From assembly GCF_000516985.1 (NCBI RefSeq), contig NW_006917092.1, positions 4,531,924 to 4,595,923 on the forward strand: a stretch of 64,000 bases of DNA. The letters run 5' to 3'. The stretch comes from Pestalotiopsis fici W106-1. Taxonomy: Eukaryota > Ascomycota > Sordariomycetes > Amphisphaeriales > Sporocadaceae. Of the stretch, positions 1 through 10,734 are shown in pieces; the first letter of the stretch is position 1, and each line of letters starts with the position of its first letter. The notes beneath the pieces were generated by a model that saw only the letters and a list, made by a program, of their open reading frames with translations, had not been told where the DNA came from and searched no databases. The translations under genes were made by a program, and so were the position numbers.

Positions 1-99
1 GGTTCGTGGCGTAAACACACCCTCGTCTAGCTCCAAGACCTCATACTCAGTGCTTGGAGCTAGGTAGGCAATGTCTTTGGGTCGGGGAGCCGCAAACAT
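1..99 (-). CDS. 5' end of an unrecognised leftward gene, cut by the window edge
   Basis: Reading leftward from an ATG at 99, 33 codons stay open to the edge. The peptide starts MFAAPRPKDIAYLAP and continues with an acidic stretch containing EYEVLELDEG, then FTPRT. Residue choice looks like real protein rather than chance translation, and no ATG lies closer upstream in the same frame. I do not recognise the family and there is too little to infer a function. The 1.75 kb to the right would hold its promoter. What is seen is only the open frame; that it is a gene is inference. Confidence 0.45.
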   Translation of the reverse strand, partial: MFAAPRPKDIAYLAPSTEYEVLELDEGVFTPRT

Positions 100-1854
100 G
101 GCGAAGCATGTAAAAAAACGTTTTGGGCTTGAGCTAATGTGGGTGGGCATGGGCATGGATCGTCAGGTACACGCGGTTTTGGTATCCAAGACACCACCTC
201 CGGGAGCAGCCACCCGCAATGGTATCGTGGCTTTGGGTCTACTATACTCTTGCGTCTTACCATGGCCACAAATCGAGTATGCTCTGCGGCTGCATACGAC
301 CGATTTCCCCCCCAGTCTGACATGCGTATTTGACCACCGCCATTTGAAAAAGCCCATTGCTGAAAATATGGGAGATCACGGCAACCCGTTAGCTACACAA
401 CATTACATCACTCTTGTCTTTTGTCTCACAATTATGCTGACTGCCGTTGCCACTTCATCTTGGCATGGTTCGTCGTGACCCTCCTCAACCGCAATGCCGG
501 CTTGGAACGTTCCATTCTGCTGGAAATAGACGCCTCGATTTTTCTGCCATGCGGCTTACTTCAGCTCATGGCAGCAGGCGGTCAAGCTCATTGCCGACGA
601 AATGACTTCCTCCTCCTCTTCTTCTTCACCGTGTTGATACGTGAATAATATGGTGGTAGAGTAGGCAAATCACGACTTATATCAAAAACACACACTACTT
701 TCTCAGCTCATATCACGGCTGAAAAATCCTTCATGTCCACAAGTCTCGTCCACAACTGCCGTTCCCTCAGTGAACCACTGTTTGTTTTGTGATTAAGTTT
801 CCAGTCATCCAACCCCAAGTTTACTGTACACTTACCGTTTATACTTGTGTAGCTGAAATTTTGAGGCTGCCGTTGCAGCTACATGAAGTGATATATGATC
901 ACGGATAAAACCGAGGGCGCAGCAATCCAGTGTGTGATTGGCCAACATCTCCCCCAGTCTTACCAGTGCTATATACATAATCCAACGGGCAATGTACACA
1001 TTAATACCACAAATGATCTGGGGTAGACTCTCAAAAACTGGGCCAACGAGGATCATTTGCGCTTCCCCCATTGGGCTCCCCCTCCCTTAACCCTTGCCCG
1101 CCGCCTTGTCTCACCACACCCACAGAGCTTCTCCCCAATGCAAGCCGTGTTTGCGCCTGAAATATCCCAGACGGCGGCACAACAGTGCTCATATCGGTAA
1201 CATGACACATCCATCTATATCTCCAGAGTATTCCAAGGCATCTATTCGCTGATACACGATGTCTGTTGATGTCGTCTACACACTGCCTCACCTTTGACTT
1301 TTATGCTCCAAACAACAACAAGGTTGGTCATTAATAATATTTTTCATCTCCCGGGGTCGATGACCTTACATTTACGGCCGAAACCATGGAGTCATCAATT
1401 GACAAGGCCATGATGAAGATGTGATTCAATTAATTTCTAAATTGATCCAAACTGTCAAAGTGCCGAATGTACGGAGCAAACTCTTTCACCGCTCCAGGAA
1501 GCTATGATTTGGAATATGTAGATCGCTGGTAGATGGGTATCAGGGCATCGGGAATGATATCGAGGCAATAATTGTCAAAATGAAGATGAATGTGCAAATG
1601 CGTCGAGACCATTCATTCAATGTTTAGTGTATGATCCTACAAGTTGGTTTCAATGACCGTCTTCAACGTAGAACCGCTGCAAATAACCATATTGACAAAA
1701 ACAATGCATTGCAAGAAATATCCCTTTTGACAGGCTTTGGTATCGAATCCTGCTGAGCCCCGTTCCAAAAACGCCTTTGCCTATGGGCAGATACCCATCC
1801 ATGATACACAAAACAAAACTCATGACGCTCCCCCCTTCGAATCCCGCACTCAAG
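100..1854. other. Intergenic stretch, no gene recognised
   Basis: Short open frames occur on both strands but none has protein-like character or a homologue I recognise. The stretch should contain the promoter of the leftward edge gene and the 3' untranslated region of the spindle-pole-body gene. The part around 1300-1650 is AT-rich. Confidence 0.6.
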
Positions 1855-4800
1855 TTAAAAATTCAAAGTCATACAAGCATCCTCATCTCCATCACCACCA
1901 CTGCGGCTTCGCCGGCTCTTCTTCCTGCCGTTCCTCTGCAGTCCCTTGTCCTCCAAAATTCTTCCATTGGGGTGGCCACGATCGTCGTTGTCATGACTAT
2001 CCTGAGTATCATCGCGATCTGTTTCCCATCTTCGGACAGGCTCTCGCTTCTTGGTTTCCTCCCAAGCCACTTCCAACCTCTTTCTCGTTTTCTCGTGTTT
2101 ACTCCATGCCTTTGCGCTGATTCGCATTCTTGCGACAGCTCGAATAGCACTAGCAAATACACGAAGATTGCGTTGCGCTCGAGTTTGTGTTGGGCTGGCT
2201 CTAAGGTGTGTCGTTGATGACCGAGATGATGTGTGTGTCTTGTGAGACTGCAGAAGCTGCTCCGGAGACTTGATACCCAGCTGCTTGTGGATCTGGGACA
2301 AGATGCGAAGATCTGCTTGATTGCTGTTGTTGGATATGCGTTAGTAAGACCTTCTCGTATTAAGAGAATAATAAAGAAAAAAAAACAAGGAAAACATACC
2401 AAGCTTCGGCAACATTGAGGCGTAGCTCCAGGAATTTCTTTGCGAATGCAGCGTCGGTCCTCAATTTAGCCTCTCTTTCCCAGCGTGCCTGCATCCATCG
2501 CATCTGCATGGCGAGGCCTCTGAGTTCCTTCTCATGGCGTCGCGCTGCTTCGTCGGCTGCACGAATCACGGCTTCGTGGTCGGCTTGATCAACGACATCT
2601 AGCACCAAGTTGCCTGAAGCGGAGCGAATCGATGTGCGGTGCGCAGCCGCAATCTCCTTTGCAGCCGCATAAGCTGCAGAGGTGGGCGCAGCCAAGGCCG
2701 ACGTAGACGACGAGGATTTGTGTGTCTCAATCCAAGAAATGGCACTCTGGGCACCGTCAGCCAGGCGCTGACAGTCGTCCTCAAGCTTGAGGACTCTGGA
2801 TTTGTAGTTAGCCCGTTCACTTCGCGCCCGTTCCAACTTCTGTCGCATAGTGCTCTGGGCGCCCTCGTAGGCTTTGATTGACGAGGCTTGCTGACGGATG
2901 TCGTGCTCCAAAGCTTGCACTTCGGCTTGTGACTCGCGAAGCATAGCACGTAGCTCCTGGCGTTCATTGGGCTCTAGAATATCATGGCCATCCGTCTTGT
3001 TGTGGCGAGATGAGCTAGAGTTTTGCAGCTTGTAGATCTGATGTTCGAGTTTGCGTACTGCTCTCTCATGTTGGCTCTTCAGCTCGGCCATTGCGTTCTG
3101 CGTATCTGCCGCCTCATACTCGAGGGCAATTTTCTCATCTTCGAGATCCTCGAGTTGTGCCTGCAGTTCACGAACCACATCATCATGAGCAGGATAGTTC
3201 TTTGATGTTGACCGTTCTGCATCCCGGAGCTTACGGCGCATTTCTTGCAAGGACTTGTTGGCAGTGCTTAGTTGATGCCTGAGTTCCGAGATCTCCTGCT
3301 TGCGGGCTGATGCCGAGTTAGAGCCAGACGCATTTGGGGATTCGATTAGGTGTGTCATCTCTGACTCGTGAAGCTTCCGCTCGAGATCGGCAATCTGTCT
3401 CTTCAGGCCACGAGCGGTGTCTCTATGGTCGGCTTCTCGTTGCAAGAATTCGAGCTCCTTCTGTCGGGCCGAAGACAGATCCTTGCGCATCAAGGAGATC
3501 TCCGAGTTGCCTTCTGCCTCAGCGCCCAGCGAAGCACCGGCAGATATCGACCTTGACGCTATTTGCAATTCGTACTCGTCAATCTTGCGCTCCAGCTCCC
3601 GGATGGTGCGCCGCGCAGCTGTGAGCTCCTGACTATCATTGCCGCTTGATTGGCGCATCCTGGACTGCAATTTGACAATCTCCTTGTTCAGTCGTTCCTC
3701 TTCGGCGGCAGCTCTGTCGACTTCGTCGGCAAGCGCCTTTTCGACGGCGTCTCTTTCTTCATCAAGCAAGCGATTCTCATCCCGTAGACGGCGGGCTTCG
3801 CTATCGAGTTTGACCTTGGCGGTTCGTAGATCGATGCGCTCCTGATCAACACGATAGGTATCATTGTCTTGCTGACGGAAGCGGCGAAGCTCATCTTCGG
3901 CCTCCTCACGTTCAGCCTTTGCCTCGGCAAGCGAGGCACGCATAGAGCGTACTTCCGAGTCTAGCTTTGCGAGCTGATCCTGCAGAGAGGATTTTTCTTT
4001 GGCCGCTCGAGTAAGCTGGGCGTTGGCATCGGAAAGTTGAGATTCTAGACGCAAAAGAGAAGCAGAAACTTGTCGATTGGCCTGGGCGTCGTCCATGTCG
4101 CCCTGAAGAGCTCGAAGGCGTTGTCGCAAATCGTCACATTCTTGTTGCGCTTGAGCCAGTTTCTGGCCCGCCTCTTCGGACTCATCGTCTAGGGTAGACT
4201 GAAGAACCTCGACTTCGTCTTCGAGAGCTTCAACTTTTTCAGCTTGCGCTTGGTAGTCTCGCTGACTTTGATGGAGCTCTTCGCGGACAGTACTAACTTC
4301 TGTGCGAAGATCGGTGAGTATCGACTGACGCGCCTGCAAGTCTTGCTTGAGGCTCTCAATCTGTCGGCTAAGAGACTGCTCTTCGCTCTTGTGGCGCTCA
4401 ACCTCGCTGTTGAGCGCTTCTTGCAGTTTCGTCTCCTTACCCGACAGAGAGCCTTCAACTTCTCGCAACTTGTCAATGGTTCGTTGAAGGCCTGCAGCGC
4501 GCTCATCGGCGCGATTGCGCTCAGACTCGAGGCTGCGTTTCTCATTCTCCCACTTTTCGTTGTCATTGTCGTACAAATTATCTTTTTCGCGGACTTGAGC
4601 CTGGAGGCGAGAAATCTCGTCTTGAAGGTGGTCGATATCGCTCTTGAACTGTGCTCGTATGTCTTGCTCGATCTGCAAGGCATGTGCCTTTTCTCCGTCC
4701 AAGCTTTGCTCGAGCTGGGTGATCTGCTTCTGTAGACGGCTCACGTCGTTTTGCAACGAAGCCGACTCGGCTCCTAGTGCATCGTGACGGAGCTGCAGAA

Positions 4801-6334
4801 GGTTCTTCTCATCCGTGCGCGCGCCCAAGTCCTTTTCTGCCTGCTCGAGTTTCGTTTCCAGCGATTGTCGTTCTGTTTCCCAAGAGTCCCTCTGCTGCAG
4901 GAGCTGCTTCGCTTTTGACTTCAATTCGCTGGTGTACTTTTCCTTCTCGGCAGATTGTTGTTCGAGGAAGGCATATCTCTCCTGAGACTTTTCCAACTCG
5001 CTCTGCAGGCGAGCAACCTTTTCATCCAGCTGGCGTGAGAATCCTTTGGTAACGACAGACTTGTTGGACATTTCCTCCTGGAGCTCCTCCAAATCAGTTT
5101 CGGCTCGTTCCTTGTCAGTCTTGGCTTGCTCAAGTTCTTCCTGAAAGCCCTCGATCTGATCCTCTAGACGGCGCACGCTGGCCTCCAAATCCTCGATGGT
5201 TTCCTTTGCCTCCTGCAAATCTTCACCAGCTTGAGCCTTCTCCTCGAGCTCTGCTAGTCGTGCCTCGGCATCTTTCCATTTCTCCTCCATCTCGTCGACT
5301 TTGTCTTTCAATCCCTCAATCTCTTCTTCACGCTCGTTGATCTCGTTGTCCTTTTGTCGAATATCGGCCTCCAGATCGCCGATATCTCCCTCCAGTTTTT
5401 CGATCCTGTCCGAGTCCTGCGTGCCTTGTTGTACTTGCCGCTGCAGATCCTCGAGATCGGCCGCCTTGTCCTCGAGGTCTTGCTTGAGCTTTTCGATTTC
5501 AATCTTCTGGCTTTCGTCGGCGTACTTCTTCTTGGCCCTCTCCTGCATGCTGAGGATCTGTTCCGAATATGTCTCCAGATCCTTTTCGGCATTGCCTAAC
5601 TGCTTCTTGTACTTGGCTAGTTCGCGCTGAAGGGTGACTTTGTCGACCTTGAGCTCGGTATTTTCCTTCAGGGCGGCCTCGCTGAAGCCGGGGCCGGCCT
5701 TGCGCAGTGCCTCTTCGAGAAAATGAATCTTGAGCTTCAGGCCAAAGTTCTCCTTTTCGATTCTATCGATGACGTTCTCCTGTTCACGGAGCGAGAGTTG
5801 GTTGCCGTCGTTGAGGGGACCCTTGTCGGCACCGCGACGTGGGGGCAGAACCATTGGTGTTGATGCTATGCTGCTGTCGTCTACGTGTGGCATGGGTGTG
5901 GCGTCTATGTACGAATTGCTGCCTCTAGAGGGTCCGTAAAGAGAAGACTCCACGGCGACGTTGGTCATGTCCATATCTTCAACAATCCTGTTGAGTGCGC
6001 CGGGCGTTGAGTTCCTTTTCCTGTTCTCCTTGCCAAATTTCCTTGCGCTGTTCCTCGTGGCAGATTTGAGCATGGGGGTGAACTCGTTGCCCCCAATGCC
6101 TTGCGGCAGCTGATTTCGCCTATCTGTCAGGGCTGCGCGAGAAGCGCGTGGGGTTCTGAGGTTGACGGCACCGGAACGGCCGTTGCGCATTTGATGAAGG
6201 ATGTTGTTGTCCTTAGCAGGCGACTGAAAAGAGGGCTCCTGCGTCATGTCGAAATCGGGTTCGCGATCCATATATGTGGCATCACCGACGTTGGTGCGAG
6301 GCGTATCAAGCCCGCCAAAGTCGTGCTGCACCAT
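1855..6334 (-). CDS. Spindle pole body gamma-tubulin tether with CM1 and PACT domains (Pcp1/PcpA type, possibly Mto1/ApsB)
   Basis: Complement of exons 1855-2323 and 2400-6334; the 76-nt intron starts GTATGT and has a CTTACTAAC branch site. The product is 1467 residues. Residues 1-175 are basic and disordered. A centrosomin motif 1 (SLREQENVIDRIEKENFGLK, about 181-200) recruits the gamma-tubulin complex in this family. Residues about 220-1150 are almost continuous coiled coil. A PACT-like segment at about 1275-1335 (WMQARWEREAKLR, then CNQADLRIL) crosses the splice junction; joining the exons rebuilds CNxADL, which supports the intron. The last 110 residues are charged and low-complexity. CM1 followed by a C-terminal PACT is the plan of Pcp1/pericentrin-like proteins that nucleate microtubules at the spindle pole body. 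Mto1/ApsB proteins at spindle-pole and septal microtubule-organising centres share CM1, so the exact orthologue is uncertain. An unspliced reading would end in a false YVFLVFFSLLFS tail. Confidence 0.88.
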
Positions 6335-7670
6335 GTTGGGCAGCTCTTCTTGGTTTAATTATGTGTGTTCGTGGTGCGCGATCGTAGCGAAGGGGTATCT
6401 GGTGTGTGGTTGTTGCTACTGCCGCTGTTGTTGTTATTGTTTACTTCATTTGACTCGAGGCTAAGATGGGCAAAGCGACAAAATAGGTAGAGCATCTGCA
6501 AATATCTAGGTCGTCGAATGCGAGTTTAGCTGCGACAGCGAGAATGTAAATGAATCCAAACAAGTTTGTGTGTTTTACTGTGGTTGACTTTCTGTCAGTG
6601 GGGGTGACGCGATGTCCATTTGACTGCCGGGCGCGTCTCCGGGACGAAACCCACCAATTTGTTTACTTTGGGCTGGGACAGCCAATGGGGGTCCTCGGCG
6701 GCGGGGGAAGCTTTAGTGGCATTTTTGGATAGCTTGCAGTATCTCAGCTCGACCTAGCAACCGTGCACCGAAGCCAGTTGACTCTCCCGCTAATTTGAAG
6801 GCTTTTGACTCTCTTTTTACTTTGTCCATACCCGGTATGTTTATGAAGAGTTTCCAATGGCTTTCGCACCTTGTGAGCCGAGCGGAATACAGTTACGCTG
6901 CGGTTGTTGAAGGTAATCGGATGATTCCTTGCTACCAAAATCACTATAATGGAGGAAACGTAAACAATTACACATATAAAATGTTTACCAAGTACTATTT
7001 TCAGATTTCTGCTCACTATGACCAAGTGAAGGGTTTTAGTTTGGTACGGTGGAAGTTGGATGCCAAGCGGCCCCACCAATCATACCTTATCGATTCCGCC
7101 TTACCTACCTTCCATTCTCAATATGGCATCGATGAATGGTGGCTGGCATTTTCGAGACTATCAATCCATGCTTTTGATCCTGGGTAGAAAAGAAAACTAT
7201 GATTTATAAAAGTGTAAGAATATCCCTCGAAATAGTCTCTTTGTCTCTCCCTCTCTCTTTCTTTCCGTAAAGGCAAAAAAGACTCTTGACATTGATCAGG
7301 TAGGGCGCTAGGTATTCCGGTACAAATACAGCCAAGCGCAAGGTCAGAACCAATCCGCAAGACCCCTATGAGATCACGATCGGTAGTAGTGTAGAAGATA
7401 CGGGCACTGTACGTACGGTAGTGCCGTTCTCATTAAGGTTACTACTCCTCCGAGTTGCGCACCAACTTTCGGCGGACAGGCCTTTTACCGTACATTACTT
7501 ACTCCATTAGTCTGGGCCAGGTTTCAGCGGCGGAACATTCAATGCGAGCGGTCGATCCATTTACTTGGATTCGACACTTGCGCAGTGGTTTTTCTCAATT
7601 GCAATTCTTTGCATCTTCTCCCCACTGCAACAAGTATCACCTCTCCGTGGACGACGATCAATTCCTCAAC
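6335..7670. other. Divergent intergenic region upstream of the spindle-pole and F-box genes
   Basis: This should hold both promoters. A 117-codon frame from an ATG near 6837 and its antisense lie in AT-rich sequence and have no recognisable motif, so I do not call a gene. A CT-rich patch with TCTCTCCCTCTCTCTTTC near 7240-7263 is the kind of pyrimidine tract seen upstream of fungal transcription starts. Confidence 0.5.
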
Positions 7671-9578
7671 ATGTGGCCGTCATTTGACCAGCTCCCGGAC
7701 GAGATCATCGCCCACATACTCAGCTACTTGGCGCCTGAGGAAACATTGACCACCGTACCCCGACTCTCTAAACGGTTCCACCGGATTGCCGACACCCAAT
7801 TGCTATGGAAGCTGTACTGCGAAACTAGCTTTCGGTACTGGCACCCGGAGCACGACATTGCCCAGAAGCTGCGAAATAGGGCCTCGGACGTCGATTGGAA
7901 GGGCCTCTTCGCCCTCCGTCTGCAGCGCAATCGGCGCATCGCCCGCCTTCTCGATGGCATTGTTGCTTCGCGCGTCTCTCGCCTGGAAAAGACCGAGGAG
8001 ATTTGTCAACACGGCTATGATGCAAAGGATTTCCTGTTGAGCCAATGCAAGATTGCCGATACCGCCGACGACGTACTGGCCCGCCGCTTCTACTCGTGTA
8101 ACGTCCTCGACAGTATCCACCGAAGCATTGCTGTTGGAGAATGGGCCAAATACCAAAAACATGCAGCTCGATTAGACGGAGACAACCTCTCGCCAACAGA
8201 CCGCCTGCGATGTGGAATGCAGCTCGAGCGCGCACTCGGCGCCTTTGACATGTTTGTGCTACACGACAATGAAGGCGATATGGACGAGATCTCCGATATG
8301 CTCGACAACTTGATCAGCCAGTTCCGCGCCGCGCACTACGATGTCAATGGCATGACCACTCGCGGAAAAGCACTTGCATTAGCTGCCTGGCTTCACGTTA
8401 ACAACATCACCGGAATGGAGAACGAATCCGAAACCTTTCGCTACCTGCGCAACTGCCTCATTGGCCGAGCATTAAAGGACGACCAGCACCCTTCGCTGCC
8501 CATCATATCGGCTGCCATCTTCTCTGCACTTGCTGAGAGGATTGGCGTAGAGGCTTATTGCTGTGCCCTCCCTAGCCATGTCCACGCCGTGGTACTTGCG
8601 CCAGAAGGCTTCTCCCTGGACGGCCAGCCGTTGGAGGAGGGCGAGGAGGACCGCCAGAAGATGTTTCTCGACCCGTATTGCTCGGCTGCCGAGGTTCCGA
8701 TGGAGCAGCTTCATGCGTACCTGTATCGTCTTGGCGCTCACCTAGGACGAGACACTATGCTGGTTCCCAATGCCACCGACCTCATTGTTATGCGTACGGC
8801 TCAAAACATTCGTGCTTCTTTTACAAGTTTCCGGACGATAGAGCGTCCCGTGGCTGAGCTAATACCTTTGATCGAGTTGCGCCGCGGAGACTGGGCCCGC
8901 AATCTCCAGCCGGCACTCTACAGTATGATATGGGCAAGCATCATGATGGTCCCCGTGCTGCCCGACAACGAAGATGTGCGCTGGGACTGGCAGCAGGATG
9001 TGAGAGACCTCATCAACTACTTTTACGAATACTTTCCAGAAGATGCTTGGCTTGTCGAGAAATATGTTTGCCCCATGTACGATACCTTTTCTGCACCTGG
9101 TCGACGTCAAAACGCATGGGAACTGCCGTCTAGGCGAGTAAGGGACCAGATCAGAAAGATCCGTCAGGTTGACTCGTCTGAACGGGCACCTCGCAGGCGC
9201 AGCGATCTCATGACACCCATACCCGTCAAGTACCGCGTGGGCCAGGTCTTCAAGCACAAGCGGTACGACTATCATGGTATCATCCTCGGATGGTCAGTCG
9301 ACGGCGTCAGTGAGTCCATGGGCTGGGATGGGGACAACTTGGGCTGGACGAGTAACAGGACCGCCCAAGCTTTCTACAGATGCATGGTGGGAACCGATGG
9401 ATCAGACCACCATGTCATTGCAGAAGACAACATGGAGATGCTTGACTTGAGTGATGGCAAGAGACTGCCGCGCGAAATTCAAGATCTAATTCCAATGGCT
9501 GGCAAATTCTTCAAGCGTTACGACGATGTCCAGGGGGCTTTTGTCAGTAACATGCGGGAACTTTTCCCTGAAGATTGA
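7671..9578 (+). CDS. F-box protein with SirB1-like and YccV-like domains (FBXO21 family)
   Basis: A single exon of 635 residues from ATG 7671, which has A at -3 and is followed at once by the F-box (FDQLPDEIIAHILSYL, about residues 4-19, extending to about 45). The frame stays open upstream to another ATG at 7542, in a poor context with T at -3; using it would add 43 residues with no domain. The middle (about 210-340) resembles the SirB1/transglutaminase-like region, with an RGKALALAAWL segment and a GVEAYCCALPSHVHAVV core. The C-terminus (about 516-615) is a YccV-type domain, named for a bacterial hemimethylated-DNA-binding protein (KYRVGQVFKHKRYDYHGIIL). This three-part order matches vertebrate FBXO21, a substrate adaptor of SCF (Skp1-Cul1-F-box) ubiquitin ligases. 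The role as an SCF adaptor is inferred from family; no substrate can be read here. Confidence 0.85.
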   Translation: MWPSFDQLPDEIIAHILSYLAPEETLTTVPRLSKRFHRIADTQLLWKLYCETSFRYWHPEHDIAQKLRNRASDVDWKGLFALRLQRNRRIARLLDGIVASRVSRLEKTEEICQHGYDAKDFLLSQCKIADTADDVLARRFYSCNVLDSIHRSIAVGEWAKYQKHAARLDGDNLSPTDRLRCGMQLERALGAFDMFVLHDNEGDMDEISDMLDNLISQFRAAHYDVNGMTTRGKALALAAWLHVNNITGMENESETFRYLRNCLIGRALKDDQHPSLPIISAAIFSALAERIGVEAYCCALPSHVHAVVLAPEGFSLDGQPLEEGEEDRQKMFLDPYCSAAEVPMEQLHAYLYRLGAHLGRDTMLVPNATDLIVMRTAQNIRASFTSFRTIERPVAELIPLIELRRGDWARNLQPALYSMIWASIMMVPVLPDNEDVRWDWQQDVRDLINYFYEYFPEDAWLVEKYVCPMYDTFSAPGRRQNAWELPSRRVRDQIRKIRQVDSSERAPRRRSDLMTPIPVKYRVGQVFKHKRYDYHGIILGWSVDGVSESMGWDGDNLGWTSNRTAQAFYRCMVGTDGSDHHVIAEDNMEMLDLSDGKRLPREIQDLIPMAGKFFKRYDDVQGAFVSNMRELFPED

Positions 9579-10734
9579 AAATTTGAAAGTTTGAAATTGA
9601 GCCGAGTTGGTTGTCGAGATGTCGAATAATGATGATCATGCATGATGAAATGGATTTGCAAGGGAAGGATACCCAATTTATGATCAAACAAGGTTGATCA
9701 GAACATTTAGCAATTTTTCTTTCTTTTAAATTTAATCTTCATAGTTAAGCAACTATGGCTACTTTCATAATCGGAGAATATTACAGCACACTACCACTAG
9801 TACACGATCGAAGAGATGACTCATCAGACTATTTTCGGGATATTCAGGAATATGGACTTTTCTGAACTGCAGTTGTAACAGGCTCTCTTTTCCCGCAACG
9901 AATTCGTGGCGGCGTACCAGGTAGATATGGGTCCAGCCAGCATGATCCATCCATTCGGGGCTGATCGGAGCCGGGGGTGAACGAGACGGCCAGCGCCGGG
10001 CGTTCCGGGCCTCTCGCTCTTAAGACATTCTCCACCTCGCGAAAGGCAGATGGCCTGACGACAAAAGAAATCGCGATCATGCAACCACGAGCTGCCCACC
10101 AGCTCACCATGGGCGGGTGCAGATTCGGCCCGTAACGGTAGGCGATGACAAGCGAGAACCGCCTTGAGAATGGATCACATCCCATCACGTTCGGGTCAGG
10201 TTCCAGTGAGCTGTCTAGGTCGATTTCAGGCCCTGTTAACCATGTATCCAAAAGTTTCTGTGGGGTGCTCTTGAGCTTGTTTAGCCCGCCATTGCATCAC
10301 CACAATGCAAACCGTACAGTAGCTCCCTGCCTACAACCCACGCATCACAACACACACACACACATTCACGCATGTTTCTTTGGCAAGGTCGGGTCGGGTC
10401 TGATAGGTCAGGTAGGTAGGTAGGTAGATACGTAGCGCAGGCAGGTCTCAGCTTCCCTGGCTACTATGCTGAGTAACTTTTTCTGCATGAGCCTCGCATG
10501 AGCCCGAGAAACTGCTCAGAAGGGATTCGTTTATCGTATTAATACCACACCACCATTCCCATCTGTCCACATACTTTTCTCATCCTGCTTCTATATAAAT
10601 CCTCAACGTGGCTGCTTCCGCATTCCTTTGATTATTATACTCGCATACCCTGTAACTCAACACCTACTGTTACGCAAACTCACAACTCCCTGCACCACCA
10701 CAAGTCTACCACATAGACATCCCTGGTCATCAAC
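9579..10734. other. Intergenic region and pyruvate decarboxylase promoter
   Basis: The 3' region of the F-box gene is followed by the pdc promoter. It contains GGTA tandem units near 10411-10427, a short CA run near 10351-10363, and a TATA box near 10592. A 135-codon frame on the minus strand at 9844-10251 is discussed as a finding; it has no recognisable domain. Confidence 0.5.
10591..10600 (+). promoter_or_regulatory. TATA box of the pyruvate decarboxylase gene
   Basis: CTATATAAAT stands 135-144 nt upstream of the start codon and is followed by a C/A/T-rich leader (CACCTACTG, CACCACCACAAG) typical of highly expressed fungal genes. Role inferred from sequence and position. Confidence 0.6.

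Noticed and set aside
6795..7187. 130-codon plus-strand frame upstream of the F-box gene
   Set aside because: Begins at a TTG, AT-rich, no motif; first ATG leaves 117 codons of unconvincing sequence.
7455..7670. Longer N-terminus for the F-box protein
   Set aside because: The frame reaches 7455 only through a TTG. The ATG at 7542 has a poor context, and the extension has no domain, while ATG 7671 precedes the F-box directly; 7542 cannot be fully excluded.
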